NCBI GenBank assembly: GCA_029207755.1
Contig: JARCOQ010000006.1
Location: 7,098,013 to 7,162,012, forward strand
Source: Chamaea fasciata
Lineage: Eukaryota; Chordata; Aves; Passeriformes; Sylviidae
Length of the DNA: 64,000 nt
Direction of reading: 5' to 3'
A program made the translations under genes and the position numbers. Below are positions 23,319 through 36,348 of this stretch, in pieces (position 1 is the first letter of the stretch; each line of letters starts with the position of its first letter). A model generated the notes under the pieces. The model was not told the origin of the DNA. It was given only the letters and a program-made list of their open reading frames with translations, and made no database searches.

Positions 23319-23534
23319 CGCAACGAGGGAATTAAGCGAGGAAAAAAATATAATCACAATAGTAGGACAATTCTGCAGCGTTGACTGGAAGATGTCGTTA
23401 AACTGATAGACAGAGATTTTAGACACTCGCTACCACCTACAGCAGGTTAAAAATAAAATATCACGAAGTTTGGGTTTTGGAGAGAGAACAGTGGCAGCTA
23501 AGACATAGCAGTTTGTACACATGAGGCTGAAACG
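23319..23534. other. CpG-retaining AT-rich segment
   Basis: Eight CpGs (near 23319, 23324, 23337, 23379, 23396, 23428, 23464 and 23533) lie in otherwise AT-rich sequence with ATTAATAAA-like words. CpG retention without high GC is sometimes seen in conserved non-coding elements. No frame or repeat explains it. Confidence 0.25.
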
Positions 23535-26091
23535 CAGTTTGGGGCAGGGATTTTTGCTGTGATGTATTTCTACACCTAAACCCTATTACCAAGAAATATC
23601 AAGTCACAAAAAGCTGGTTAAAAAAAAATAAAATCAATTTTTTGTAAATAATAGTGTTGAAGACCTGCTTGCTCAGGAGTATTGTTGCTCCTTCAGAGTT
23701 TACTTTGAATTTCCAGGATTAGAGACAGAGCAAAATAAGCCCAGGCAGCCTTGCAGGGAGACACAAGGGGGACTTGCTTTTGACCTGCTGGTCTCGATTT
23801 TGGCATCATGCCATGACTTGAGTAAATGTGACTCACTTGTATTCTACAAAAATACAGTTTCTGGTTGTTGGATGATCAGCTATTAGTCCTGCTGCAGTCC
23901 TCCCTACTCGCCCTCAGTCCCACACTCCAGTGTAGCAGGAGGGGTGAACTGTAAATTTGCTGGAACAACGCCGCCAGCAAACCTAGCACCCTGTGACTTG
24001 CAGATCCTAAAATCACAGTGTACTTTAATTTAAATTAAACCCCCACACTTTCTCTCTCAATCTAAATGATTACCATAATAGAGGCACGGAGGAGTTAGTG
24101 CTGAATGTGGCTCTGGATGGTGTCAGAGCCTTTCCTGTGTCACTTCGGGTTTTTCTGAGTCCCCCATTTGAGAGCCCGTGGGGCTGAAGCTGAATGAGCA
24201 CAACCAGAGCCTTGGATCCTTGCATCAGCAACAGCCAGAGAAATCCAGCGAGATGGGAATGGGTGAGCAGCAGCATTTCAGTGGGAAAAATGCCTGTTTG
24301 TCCCAGCTGAAATGTTTTGCAGCAGCTTTCAGACTTTGACAGCCGCCTAGGGAAGCTTGGGGGGAGATTGGGGAGGATCCAACCACTTCACCTCTTTTCT
24401 GACCCCAAAGAGTCACTGATGTGTTTGTGCGTAATGACCAGAACGAGTCCACTGCAATTTTGCAAGTTTTTTTTCCAAGAGGAGCAGTAGTCTTGGTGAC
24501 TCCATGCTCTGGGGATCATGTCTGGATGTCCCAAGGGACTGAACGCCAAATCTTTGAGTAATCAGGGCTCAGCAGAGCTAAGAAAATTCAAATTCTTTTG
24601 CTTGTTTGTTTGGAGGGTTCCTCATTAACACAGATCCATGACACTGCCCGGTTTAGGGGAGAAACTGCCAATTTTTATGCATGGACATAGACCTTCAAGA
24701 CCTTATCAACACCCGCAAAATTAGATATTCTCGCACTATCTATTATTTTCTTTCCACTCTGCAGGGGTTTTCTAATGCCATAATTTTGTTTCTGAGAATC
24801 ATACTGTTATTCAACTATTTAAAATTGCTGTGTACCTATGAATAGAAATCTCTTATATATTTCCATATTATCTGCGGTATTTCATAATTTTTTAATCTTA
24901 AATTATTGATTACTTTGTCAACACATCATCTCAGACATGACTGAATAGCTGAAATACACCATTTTAAAATTAGGACACTTCAGAGTGTTTTACTCCCTGT
25001 CTGGAGCTCTCCTTTTCCTTTAGGTAAGGTGCCAGGCAAGTTGCTCTAACTTTTTGCAACTTTTTTTTTTTTTAATTTACTTTGCAGAACTTCAATAATT
25101 TATTTCTCAAAATGTTAATGTGCAGCTAAATTTATTAACTTTCTTTTGGATGATGGAACACAAACTGTGATCACTTACTGAGCCTGGTAATCAAATATAA
25201 TTTGAATATAATGTGGCCTCAAAATTAATAGCCTTGAAACAAATAAGAATAACGGACTCTAAAAAAATTACCAGAATAGGAGCCCAGCAGGCTCTCTTTA
25301 AATGTGTCTTTATAAAAACATGCATACTAATAATCCTATTATTCAATGAGAAAAAAAATATCTTTCATGTTTATTATATGCTCTGGAAAAGCCATAGTCT
25401 TTTACCATACTGCTTCTCACAAATCACTTCAGTTTAATGGTGTTATTGTACATTTCATCTCATGTTTGAGTAAATATGTTTATTTCATCCTGGAGAGAGC
25501 TTTTATTTTAACTTCAAGATTATAATTTTTTAGAAGTCTGTCACAGAACAGCAGGAGCTCTGCCAAATGGAAATACATACCCACCCCCCGTATGTTTAAA
25601 AATTAAGGATTTTTTCCTCCAGCCAGAAAAATACTTATTTATTCTGACAACGGAGCAAAGGACAGCGATCAGAGACACTAAAGTTAACTGCTGCCTGAAG
25701 TCATAAACATCTGGTGGCTATTTTAATTGCATTGTGAACTAACCACAAAATTCCCCTCTAAAGAATAAAAATATTTCCCCTGTGCAATACTGTATTTTAG
25801 AATTCTTCTCTTCTGAATCAATGTCAGACCTGATTACAGCACAATGAAGTCTGTGTTTCATTGCCTACATCTTCTTGAAAACATCACACACTCATTACAA
25901 TTGCAGGTTTACTCAAAACATTTCATACAGATAAATTTTTCAGGTTACTTCTGCAAACACTGACTTAGAGATAAAATATGATACTTAAATCATTGTTGCT
26001 TGTTTGCAAGTGAGTTAGATAGATCAGTATGTCTGCATAGAAATACTGGACATTAGAAAGCACACAGACAATCACACAAGCATACAAATTC
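23535..26091. other. Unique sequence, nothing recognised
   Basis: A T13 run lies at about 25061-25073. No transposon tail, RNA gene or supported exon is seen. Confidence 0.4.
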
Positions 26092-26181
26092 GTGTATATG
26101 AGATATGTGTGTGTATATATATGCCTACACACACACACAAAATGCAGATATTCTTACATATATATGCATATACATGTATAT
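26092..26181. repeat. Mixed TG/CA and TA dinucleotide repeat
   Basis: GTGTATATG, TGTGTGTGTATATATATG, CACACACACACA and ACATATATATG blocks follow one another with short interruptions. It is an imperfect alternating purine-pyrimidine microsatellite. Confidence 0.8.
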
Positions 26182-26859
26182 TTAAGAGGAATTTAAATAA
26201 GTAGTAATACAACCTACCTAAATGTGAATAGAAATTGTTGTTAATAAAATACTTGCATGAGTTGTACGGGGACCTTCTAAATGTCTGTGCTTCCTGGGGA
26301 GACCAAATGACCTCTTTTTTACAGATACCAAGATCAAAGCTCTTGGTTTAGATACTCCAGCTGTCTCTCTCGTTGGCATTTGACATGCAACCCAGTCCAT
26401 TTAAAATCAGGGGGCATGTAAACATTTTAACCCTTGGCAGCAGTATCTGAGAAAGATGCTGGCAATAAATGGTCGTAACTGCCTGGGCCAAATCACATTT
26501 GGTGTCCTCCCTTTGAAGTCCATGCAGGCACTGTACCCTATGGTTTTGACAAAGAGCCAAGTCCAAAAAAAGGATGTAGGCTCTCGAAGCTGTCCGGATG
26601 TGGACTCTGGGATCCAGAGTGGCTCCGTGCAGCTGAACAGTTGCCTCCAAGCTCGCCACGGGACTCCCTGCCTAACCTTGGAGACTTTTTGCCTTGGCTC
26701 TGCTCTGGTGCACTCCCCGCATCGCCCCAGCACTCAAATCCCAATACTTTTGTACAAGCACAGAGGCACCTTCATCCCTCATGAATCCTCCTTTGGTGGG
26801 AGTACACAGGGGTAGCACATGCTGATAGGATTAGACCCTGTTCTGAATTTAGTCACAGC
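26182..26859. other. Unique sequence, nothing recognised
   Basis: Frames of 100-119 codons overlap on both strands at 26348-26815, in a slightly GC-richer patch. None has a recognisable domain. Confidence 0.4.
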
Positions 26860-26881
26860 TTTTTTTTTTTTTTTTTTTTTT
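26860..26881. repeat. T22 homopolymer
   Basis: An uninterrupted T run after AGTCACAGC, with no recognised retrocopy next to it. Confidence 0.9.
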
Positions 26882-27220
26882 CTCTAAACCATTGCCACAG
26901 GAGGGTGCCATTTTTCTGTTTAAGCTGCAGTTGAGCCTCGGGGTTCAAATACTCTGGATCCATCATGCCCCAGGAGAGCAGGAGATGATGGATGTGAGCC
27001 CAGGACAGGTGTCCTGGCATGCCCACACCCTTCCCACCAAAGCCAAGTCAGGTCCGTGGAGACAGATAAACAAACAGCATCAACAAGATCCCATGGGTAA
27101 AAGTGTTACTTCTGGTCCTCACTGACAGGTTGTTTTCTGTCACATTTTTAGAGGACACGTAGCAATGGAAAACCAGGACCCTTCTCTTCTGCAACCATGC
27201 TTTGAAAGAGTGAGTCTTTT

Positions 27221-27260
27221 CTCTCTCTCTCTCTCTCTCTCTCCCTCCCTCTCTCTCTCT
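27221..27260. repeat. (CT)n microsatellite
   Basis: Eleven CT units, then CCCTCCCT, then six more CT units. It creates a spurious Arg/Glu-rich minus-strand frame. Confidence 0.9.
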
Positions 27261-30073
27261 TTTCAGTCTTTGGAGAAACAACGGTGAATCCCATCCTATT
27301 TAACTCCAGAGGGTACTTGGCTTCTACACTAGGTACCCATGGTCTGGAGAAAAGATGAGCTCCACACCCAGATAAAGTGTGTCTCATGGGCTTGTGTATG
27401 GCCTGAATGCCATTATCCCATGCTGAGAGTCCAGTTGCTTGACCAAGCTTCATTTTGTTCAGGTACTTAAATATGTTTTCCCTTAAAATGACAAAGAGTA
27501 TAACGTGCCCAGGGCACTTGTGCAGAAGCCAGCTGTGGTGCAAAGGCAGTGAGGCAGGCTGATGTGACACTGGTTTAGAGAAGTTAGAGCAGACCTGTGG
27601 CACAGGTATCTCATAAGGTGATGCAGAACTTGTTCAACACCACATATTGCCATAGGGAAGAGGAGGAGGGCACTGCAGGTGGGTACACCCCTCCCAGAGA
27701 CACCTTCGTGGTAAGGACGGTGCTGAGAAGCCAACTTTGATGGTTGTTGTCTGGCATTGGCGCGCAGAGCTGGATGAGTCGACAGGAACTGGTCCTCAGG
27801 GGAAAACCTGAGAACTCATTTCCTAATTGGAGAACAGTTGATGTAGTCATCTGAAATGGCAGAAACAAGGCCAGTGGCAGAGCCCCAGGATTTTCCCTGC
27901 TCTAACTACCAAACAGTTTCTGCTGCATCCACTCATTTGGTTTCTCCAAACATCTGATTTTCAGGCCCATCCCCCTCCTTGCTCCTCCTGGTGCCATTTT
28001 CCTTGTGGACAGGCACTTCCATGAAGGATTTGCCTCCTCAATGCCTGGACAGCAAACATCCCAGTTCATCTGTCCCTGCACTACCACCTTACTCATCAGG
28101 TCTCTGTGGGAAGCAGTCAGGCATCCACAGGCACATCCCTGTGCCTGAGATTTGACATCCATGGGCAAATTCAGGAGCAATCCCTGGATCTCAGAGCAAA
28201 CAAAGCCAGCTGCTGTGTGCCCATGCTGTTCTCCTTCCTATTCTTTCTCTCTGGTATTCATCCAAGGTGGAACCTGCTTCAGCGTTGTGCGTGCCTTCCC
28301 ATGACATGCTCACAATTGCTCAGGTGGCTCCTCCATTATTAAGTACACAAAACTACACTCAGACACGAATTAGCAATATTTAAGTCAAACTGGCTGCAAG
28401 TGACTCATAGCACATTTGAGTATTTAAAGGCAGTGGCAGGCACTATGCACAGCAAATAAAGGCATTCATGCCATTCTAAGTAGGGGAGAACATTTTTGCA
28501 TTCAACATCTATTGTCAGTAATAGTGTGAGCATTTTATAACAACAGAGATCTCAGCAAACGTGATCTAAGGGGGTCATTGAAAGGGGAAACTGTAAAATA
28601 ATGCTAAGCTCTGAAGCTCTTTCCCCAGTCATTCTTTTTTACAGAACAGCAGCTATTAAAGTGTCTTGTTAAATATGTGGCCTTTAAATAAGCACCCACT
28701 TACGCAAAATTTACTCTGGCTTAATATTCTTTTAAAAGTTAGGCTTCTATGAAGAGATAAAACAATCTAACTATACAGTTTGAGAGTTTAAACCAATACA
28801 CTTGGAGCTGTAGTGGCAGGATTTGGTTGTTATTAATTGATTGTAACTGTATCAGTGCACTTATTTACACTTCCAGATGATGTTACAGAAAACTACTGGA
28901 AAAGGATTTCCTAATAGTGCAAGCATAGATGGAAATATAGAAAGAAACAATGTCCAGAGCATCTATAATTAATACAGAGTTGACTATTGGTGTTTGTAGA
29001 CAAGGAATTGAAGAAATTGATGTAATGTCTTCAATATTGGTGCTGTTTGAGAATCACTACCTAACCAGAAAAGCTGAAACCTGGATTCCAAGCGTACCAA
29101 TCCTGCACTCCCTATCAGTTTCTGATATGGATCACTGGTCACAGCTCTAATTGACTGATTACACAAAAGCTCTTTGCAAAATCAAGACTAAGCCTCTACA
29201 AAGTAGGAGCTGCAGTTCCTAGTGACTGGCTCCAGCCAGAGCTTCAAAGTTCACGCAGAGTCACCAAAATTGAATTTGCAGGCTGAGAAGCAAAACTTGG
29301 GGGATTTGTCCTGTGCATTTATAAAGTCTGAAGGAATAATGAATAGGACTAGAACAGCCAGATGAAACATTAATAGTCAGGGTGTAAATTGAGCAGCAGT
29401 GTTTAAAAATGTACTTTGTGTCTGGCTTCAAGTAAAAAAAGGATTTAGATCAGAATTTATGTTAAATTTGGAAGATCAGATTTTGATTTGCTGATAACAA
29501 AATTCAGCTGAATTTTGGGAAAAAAATTAGCATGAAGTAGCACGCCTCTGGAATATGATTTCAGTGATAGGGCTGTAAGCTTTTTTTTGTTTTACCTCTT
29601 TCAAAACCAATTAAATTAACTGGTACTGTACCTACTTGTACCATAATCTCAAATTTAATTCTGCAGATGGCTTTGAGACATATTTTCATCTGTTGCCTTG
29701 AAAACGGGAAGAAAAGTAGAGGCAGAGAAAGGGAAGCAGAATCGAAATGCCTGGTAGCAACTGAAGATCTGAATATCAAACTGCTTCATTGTCACAATTA
29801 TTTAGAAACAAGCCATCTCACTTCCAGTGCATGCTATGATCTCATGTAGTAAATGGTGGAATATCAGATCAGGAGAACAGAATGTATGTAATAAATAGTC
29901 ACATCAAGCACAATCAGATTTTGTGTTCTATTTATGCAGCATCACACTTCCTATTTCAAGAGAGCTAAGGTATTTTGGAAAAGGCCCTCAGAGTTTTCAC
30001 GGATATTTCAGCAGACCAAGAACAGAAGCCATTACGCCACTGCATCCTAATAAATTCTACCAAACCAATGGGT
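27261..30073. other. Unique sequence, nothing recognised
   Basis: The sequence between the CT repeat and the hexamer repeat has no recognised gene, transposon tail or RNA gene. The minus-strand frame of about 151 codons at 27148-27603 owes part of its length to the CT repeat. Confidence 0.4.
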
Positions 30074-30776
<703 letters not shown>

Positions 30777-30854
30777 TCCCATTAAAAAAAACCCTCACTG
30801 TAACACTTACTGTATTTATGAAGCAATGAACAAGTTTGCATTTCTTGCTTCCAG

Positions 30855-31065
30855 GGAAATGGAAAAGATCACGGCACGATTCTGCCAGGCTGTTCCACAA
30901 CTTCAATGTCTGGAGAACGAGCTCTCCTCATGTGAGAGCAAAGCTCTCCCTCAAAAAGCTGTATTCCCCTTTCATCTCTTCAAGTTGAGAATGGAAGGGG
31001 AAGGGGAAAAACAAGAGTTAAACTCAGCCTTGGACCTATTGCGGATAGTCATGAGCCAGCTTTGA
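30855..31065 (+). other. Candidate terminal exon (about 70 codons to TGA)
   Basis: TTTGCATTTCTTGCTTCCAG ending at 30854 is a strong acceptor-like sequence. The frame after it reads EMEKITARFCQAVPQLQCLE and onwards through a charged stretch (RMEGEGEKQELNSALDLLR) to TGA at 31063-31065. An AATAAA lies at 31369-31374, about 300 bp downstream, a plausible 3'-end signal. The reading frame also continues upstream into the AAAG repeat, which is an artefact. No family is recognised. Confidence 0.18.
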
Positions 31066-32682
31066 CAAGAAATGGTGAAGATGTCATTTGGTTTTAATAT
31101 TTATCTTCTTCGCAGTGGTGCTGGTCTGTCATGGCACACACTGTATAACTTAGAATTTATTATTTGGCATGGGAAATCATAAGGAAATCCTTTACTTAAC
31201 AATGGAAAGTGTTTTCAGCCCATTTAATAACTGACACTTCCTTGTCTATTGTTGCTGGGTTTGATGTGGGAACTGCTGGAGGGAATCAGGAGCCCTGGCT
31301 TTGCCCAGAGGACTGACCAGACAACTGATAAATCTCCTCTGGCGGGATAGTTTGCTCAGAGCATTAAAAATAAATCAGCTACTGAACTACATAAGGAAAT
31401 TTTATGCACTTGGTTATCTCTGTTAACTGAAGCTCCAGGCTTTTGGAGCTGGCTTTTGGCAGACAAGGAGCCTTAGTGCTTTCAGGAAAACCATTTATGC
31501 CCTGCTCTGGGCACAAGCATCAGCCTGCCAGGGCTTTGAAGGGACATGTCATGCAGGGCTCATGGGCTTGAGATCATCTTTCTTGGATGATAGTGCTTCC
31601 ACCCAGGCACTGCCAGCAGATGGGATGGGAGTCGCTCCATGGATGGAGGTCATCTATATTTAAAGTCTGTGTGTGCATATAGCTCCCTATCTAGATGTAT
31701 GAAGCCCATAATATTTAACAGCTCCTCAGCCTGAAGTGTAAATACAGGTGTTAAAGCTTTGAGCTTAGACTGGATCCATTCTTGGGTTTGTAACAGGCAT
31801 CACCTCTCGTTTTGGAGCAGTCACATTCTTCTGGAGCAGCTTAAGGACCCTTTGCCCACTTTGGAATGAGGATGGTCTGGATGGGTTAGCGCTGCACTGC
31901 AAGGGACTTGCAGGTGCAATTGTAGCACAGATGGTGATAGTAACTCCAGAAAATTGAACAAGCTTCTATTTTTTTGCTATTCTTATTTTTCTTCCTATTC
32001 TTTCAACAGACAATAACCACCTTAAAAATCATTTGACCAGGAAATGCTGCTCACTGCACCCAAATACAATTAGAAGTCCAACAAAAGAGTTGGGATATTA
32101 ACCAATTTTTCCAATTTCTTTAAAAAAACTTTGAGTCGTATGGCAAAATAAACTTCCACCTGGATAATTTTTGTTGACACAGTAGCGTACGTTGTACGTT
32201 GTGTAGAGAAGCTGCTTTCTTTGATTTGTTTCATCCAGCAACGAGGTAAGTGGTTCTTAGCTCTCCAGCTGCATTATTAGGGAGAGCATTAGCACGGCTG
32301 TTGTGCCATTTATCTCCTGTGCCTCCTGACACGTCCCTTGTCCTGCTGTCACAACAGATATTTCTGCAGCTGGAGACACTCTGCAGTGAGCACAGCAGCC
32401 CAGAGCAGGTGCCCCTACTGCAAGAGGGAAGAGGGAGACCTTGCACATCCTGAAAATATAAAAGATTGTTGTTTCTTTTTTACCTCCCAAGAAGGGAAGA
32501 GCACATTGACAGCACCCTTTTATGTCACAGAAACTGCTTGTGCACTCAGGAGGGGCACTGCTCAAACCCTCCTCATCAGTCTGAGCCAGAAGACGAGGAG
32601 CAGTATTATGCATGACTTTTTAAAGTTATTCTTTTCAGCATTTTGGCAGCTGTAAAGCCACATAAGGCTTCTAGCTGGACAG
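31066..32682. other. Unique sequence, nothing recognised
   Basis: A 7-bp tandem pair (GTACGTT twice, 32187-32200) is the only local oddity. Frames at 32231-32655 overlap on both strands. Confidence 0.4.
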
Positions 32683-33205
32683 TCACAGAATCACAAACTA
32701 ATTGGGGCTGGAAAGGACCTCAGTAGATCATCTTGTCTGAATTCTTTGCTTGAGAGACAGCACTTAGAGGTGTTTGCTCAGGAATGAGTCCAGACAACTT
32801 TTGAGTAGCCCCAAGACTGGAGACACCACAGTGTCCCTGGGAAACATGTGCCACTCACCCTCACAATAAAAAAGTGTTTCCTGATGTTCAGAGGAACACC
32901 GGTGTTTCAGTTTGTGCCCGGTGCCTCTCACTCCTTTGCCACCAAAAGAATCTTGTCTGTCTTCTTTGCACCGTCCCTGCAGTTATTTATTTACATATTG
33001 ATAAGAACTCCTAAGCTTTCTCTTCTTCAGGATGAACAGTCTCATCTCTCTCAGCCTTCTCTCAGGAGAGATGCTCCAACCCCTCCAGGCGTTTCATGGC
33101 CCTTTGCTTGATTTGTGTCCATGTCTCACTTCCACTGAGGAGCCCAGAACTGGACCCAGTTTTCCATGTGTGACCTCACCAGTGCTGAGCAGAGGAAAAG
33201 ACCTT
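32683..33205 (-). mobile_element. CR1 LINE 3' fragment, old
   Basis: In plus orientation it starts TCACAGAATCACAAACTAATT, then GGGCTGGAAAGGACCTC, the reversed CR1 3' end. Recognisable blocks run as far as CCAGAACTGGACCC and CCTCACCAGTGCTGAGCAGAG near 33190. It is about 520 bp of 3' CR1 with many substitutions and small indels, and has lost all reading frames. Confidence 0.9.
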
Positions 33206-34001
33206 TAAGAACCAGACTGTCCTTTCTTCCCTTTCTATATGCAGGCTTTCACTTGGTGCACTGCAATGATAAAAAGGCTCTAGACTGCCAAAACCTTCTC
33301 TGTCCGTAACACTTGCGAGTTGTCAGTCCTCTTGCTATGAGCTTGTTTTTCTTGTCAAGAACAGTGCTGACCACTTGTGCTGGCTGAAGAACTGCAGCAC
33401 TTGGAGCCAGAGGTAAACCTGCAACTGGATTAGTTACAGCTGTTGAGCCTTAACAGCAAAAATCTCCCTTTGCAGAGGCACTGGAATACAGCACACAACC
33501 CTCTATTCTGCCCCATCCCACCACCACACACGTTTGCATTTCCATAGTGGTATCCAGGCACTCAGTGTCAGTCCTGTGTTTTATTGGGCTCAGCATCACC
33601 AAACCCCTCCAAAGCCCTTACAGCAGGGTCAGAATCCGAACTTGGGCAAGATGGATTTTTTTTTTTTCAATTTTTTTTCCTATCCAAAATGTGTTAATTG
33701 AAAGCTGCATTCAGATGATCAACAAGCACATTTCCCAGGGTAGATTTATAGGTTGTGCAGGAGCAGATCTTGCTGCTCTCTCATCAGCTCACCTGGAGCC
33801 ACCAGAGCATAGAGGCTGCAATTCCATGAGGATCCAATTTCTGTCTCTACAGTTTTCACAACTTAAAGTGCACAAATTTGCTATACAGCCATATAGATAG
33901 AAGATGTCAATGTCGCAACCACCAATTTTACGTCACCAGTCAGGCAGTGTAGCACTGATAGAGACTGGACACATATTTACAGGTAGGTTATAGGTAGATT
34001 T
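33206..34001. other. Unique sequence with T-rich tracts
   Basis: A T13 run near 33655-33667 is followed by another T8. No gene is recognised. Confidence 0.4.
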
Positions 34002-34090
34002 AAAAAAAAAAAAAAAACAACAAAAAACCAAAACAAAACAAAAAACACAAAAAAAAACAAAAACCAAAAAAAAAAAAAAAAAACAACCCA
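34002..34090. repeat. A-rich (AAAAC-like) low-complexity tract
   Basis: About 90 bp of A with scattered single C, including A16 at 34002-34017 and A18 or so near 34066-34083. It resembles a decayed poly(A) tail or an (AAAAC)n microsatellite. No retrocopy body is recognised upstream, and CR1 itself does not end in poly(A). Confidence 0.85.
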
Positions 34091-36301
34091 GCAAAAAAAC
34101 TACCCCATCTTGATAAAATTCTTAATTTCTGACTTTTAAAACTAGTATCCTGAGCACTATGAATATATTGAGCAGACTAGGTCCTGGTTAGGAAAGCAGC
34201 AAGAATTAAAATGCCTGAGTAAGTGACAGGCACAAAGCATCCTTTTGCTCCTAGGCCTAAAATGCAGTTGTTACAAGGGACTGACAGCAGACCTATTCTG
34301 GGAAACTATTTCTTTAGTTATTCTGAAGTGTTACATTTTGTTCTGGTTGTGGATGCATCAGTGAAATCACAAAGGACAACCTGCCTTTTCCACAATAAAT
34401 TAAATCCTAATGTCCTTTACAAAGCAATAGGGATGGATGATGCAGGATTTAGCACAGTTGGGTTTATTTCACATTCCTTCTCAAATTCTTTATATATTTA
34501 TGGGCAAATCATCTTACTAGTATGAGACTTCACTGCCTAAAATATAAAAACACTTCCTTTCTCTGTAATCCTCTGTGTCTCTTGTCTGTTCATCTTGTAA
34601 ATTTTCTCTGTGCCAATGCAGTATGTAGTACCATTACCAGGACTCCCGTATTAGATGGCAATTTGAACACTACTGCAACAATAACTGTAGCCAGCTCACA
34701 TTAAATCACTGTATATTTGGTGTGGAAATGACAGTTTCTGTGGAATTAGGCGAGAAATTTATCCAAGAGTCTTTAGCAGTGGTTTAGACATGAATGCTCT
34801 TTTTATGTAAAGCGATAGTTGGAAGGATTAAGATTGGGAGGTTAATCTTTCCTACTGGCTAACTCATTGTTTTCTCATGATTCCAAAATTCTTTGGTAAG
34901 GGACAAGGTCTGGACAGCTCACCATTAGCAATTTTGGAATGGAAAGTTAACCGCAAAACAGTCAGAGCTGGATATCTTGCAAAACTGACTCAAATACTGA
35001 TTTCCTTCTGAGTCTTTTCTTCTAAAGATGCCAGACACATTCCTATCCATGTCCAACAGCTCTGTTTTCTGAGGCAAGAAAGCTTACACACACACACACA
35101 TATCCGAGGAGAGACACACGCATACTCAGAAGAGGCAGCTTAGAGCCACTGCCAAGGAACACGTATGTTGGAAAATATATTGATTAAATAACTTGTTTTC
35201 TTATCACAGGCTAAGAACACTCATCCTTTGTAAGAAAGGGTTCTGCTCATAAGGGAGGCTAACATCAAAGTTAATATTGATTAATGGGAAATTTTAATGA
35301 TTTTTCTTTTTTCCTTTGGTTTCTGAAATGGGAGGTCATTCCAACAAATATTTGGAAAGAAGGCAATTGTGCTGCTAGGCCCTCCCAGAAGGAGAAATAC
35401 TTTGTGTCGAGAACTGGTGGAAAGCAAAGAGGGAAGGTGCCGTGAATACTTTTTGACTTAAATCCCAATGTCTGGAATTTAAAATGAAACCTCTTGGTGT
35501 TCTGCTCATACATACTCAATTCAAATCTGCTTCCAAACCCTGTTTTTAAATATTGTTCTTAAATCCAGCTATGGAACAAGTTAACAAAACATTTTTATGT
35601 CCAACAAACTTCTCCTTGGTCCTTCTGAAAAAAGTTTGTAGTTTAATTTTGTGTCCATCAGACACCCTGTCCATCTATATTTTCTCTGGGACACTTTCAT
35701 TATAGTCTTGCCATTTGGTGGTTTCATGACTGTGAACTCAGGGGACCCTGGTCTAGCCAGAGTAAACCTTCTGTCATGAAGATCCAAGCACTTATAGTCA
35801 AATATAAAGAATTCTGGGGTTTTTTGGGGGGTAAATCTTTCATATATTGAGGTTCCGATGACTTCAAGGCATCTTGTGTTCAGGAGTGACCCAGCACAAA
35901 AGATGCTGCTCACTTTTTCACATGATCAGCTCAAACCAAACATTGAGGGGCAGGATCTAACAATACAGCCTTGCCTTAGGCAAAATATATGCCCAAAAAT
36001 CTTCTGTCTGGTGATATTTGTGGGGTACAGCACATACATGGACCAGAGGTAGGCCAGGGAAGGGCAGTCCCTGAAAACAGCCAGGCTACAGAGTTGTGGG
36101 ATGACACTTCTCAGTCATGCTCCTAATTCTTATCTTCCATCCTGTTAGAAGTTAAAGTCCTGTTACTTGGAAATTATTAGTTAGGCTTCCAGACCCTAAA
36201 CAATTATTTTAAAAGGGCTATCTTGGGTTATTTATGGCACAACTGCAACTAGGAATAAATGGCTGTAAAAGTGTCATTTTTGGTGTCTGGTTCAGGAGCA
36301 G
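34091..36301. other. Unique sequence, nothing recognised
   Basis: A short (CA)n at about 35086-35100 is present. A minus-strand frame of 110 codons at 35581-35913 has no recognisable motif. Confidence 0.4.
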
Positions 36302-36348
36302 CTTTCTTCTTTCTTTCTTTTTTTTTTTTTTTTTTTTTTCTTCTCTCT
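36302..36348. repeat. Polypyrimidine tract with T22
   Basis: CTTTCTTCTTTCTTTC leads into about 22 T and then CTTCTCTCTG. Confidence 0.9.

Noticed and set aside
27148..27603. 151-codon minus-strand frame
   Set aside because: Part of its length comes from the (CT)n repeat, and overlapping frames exist on both strands.
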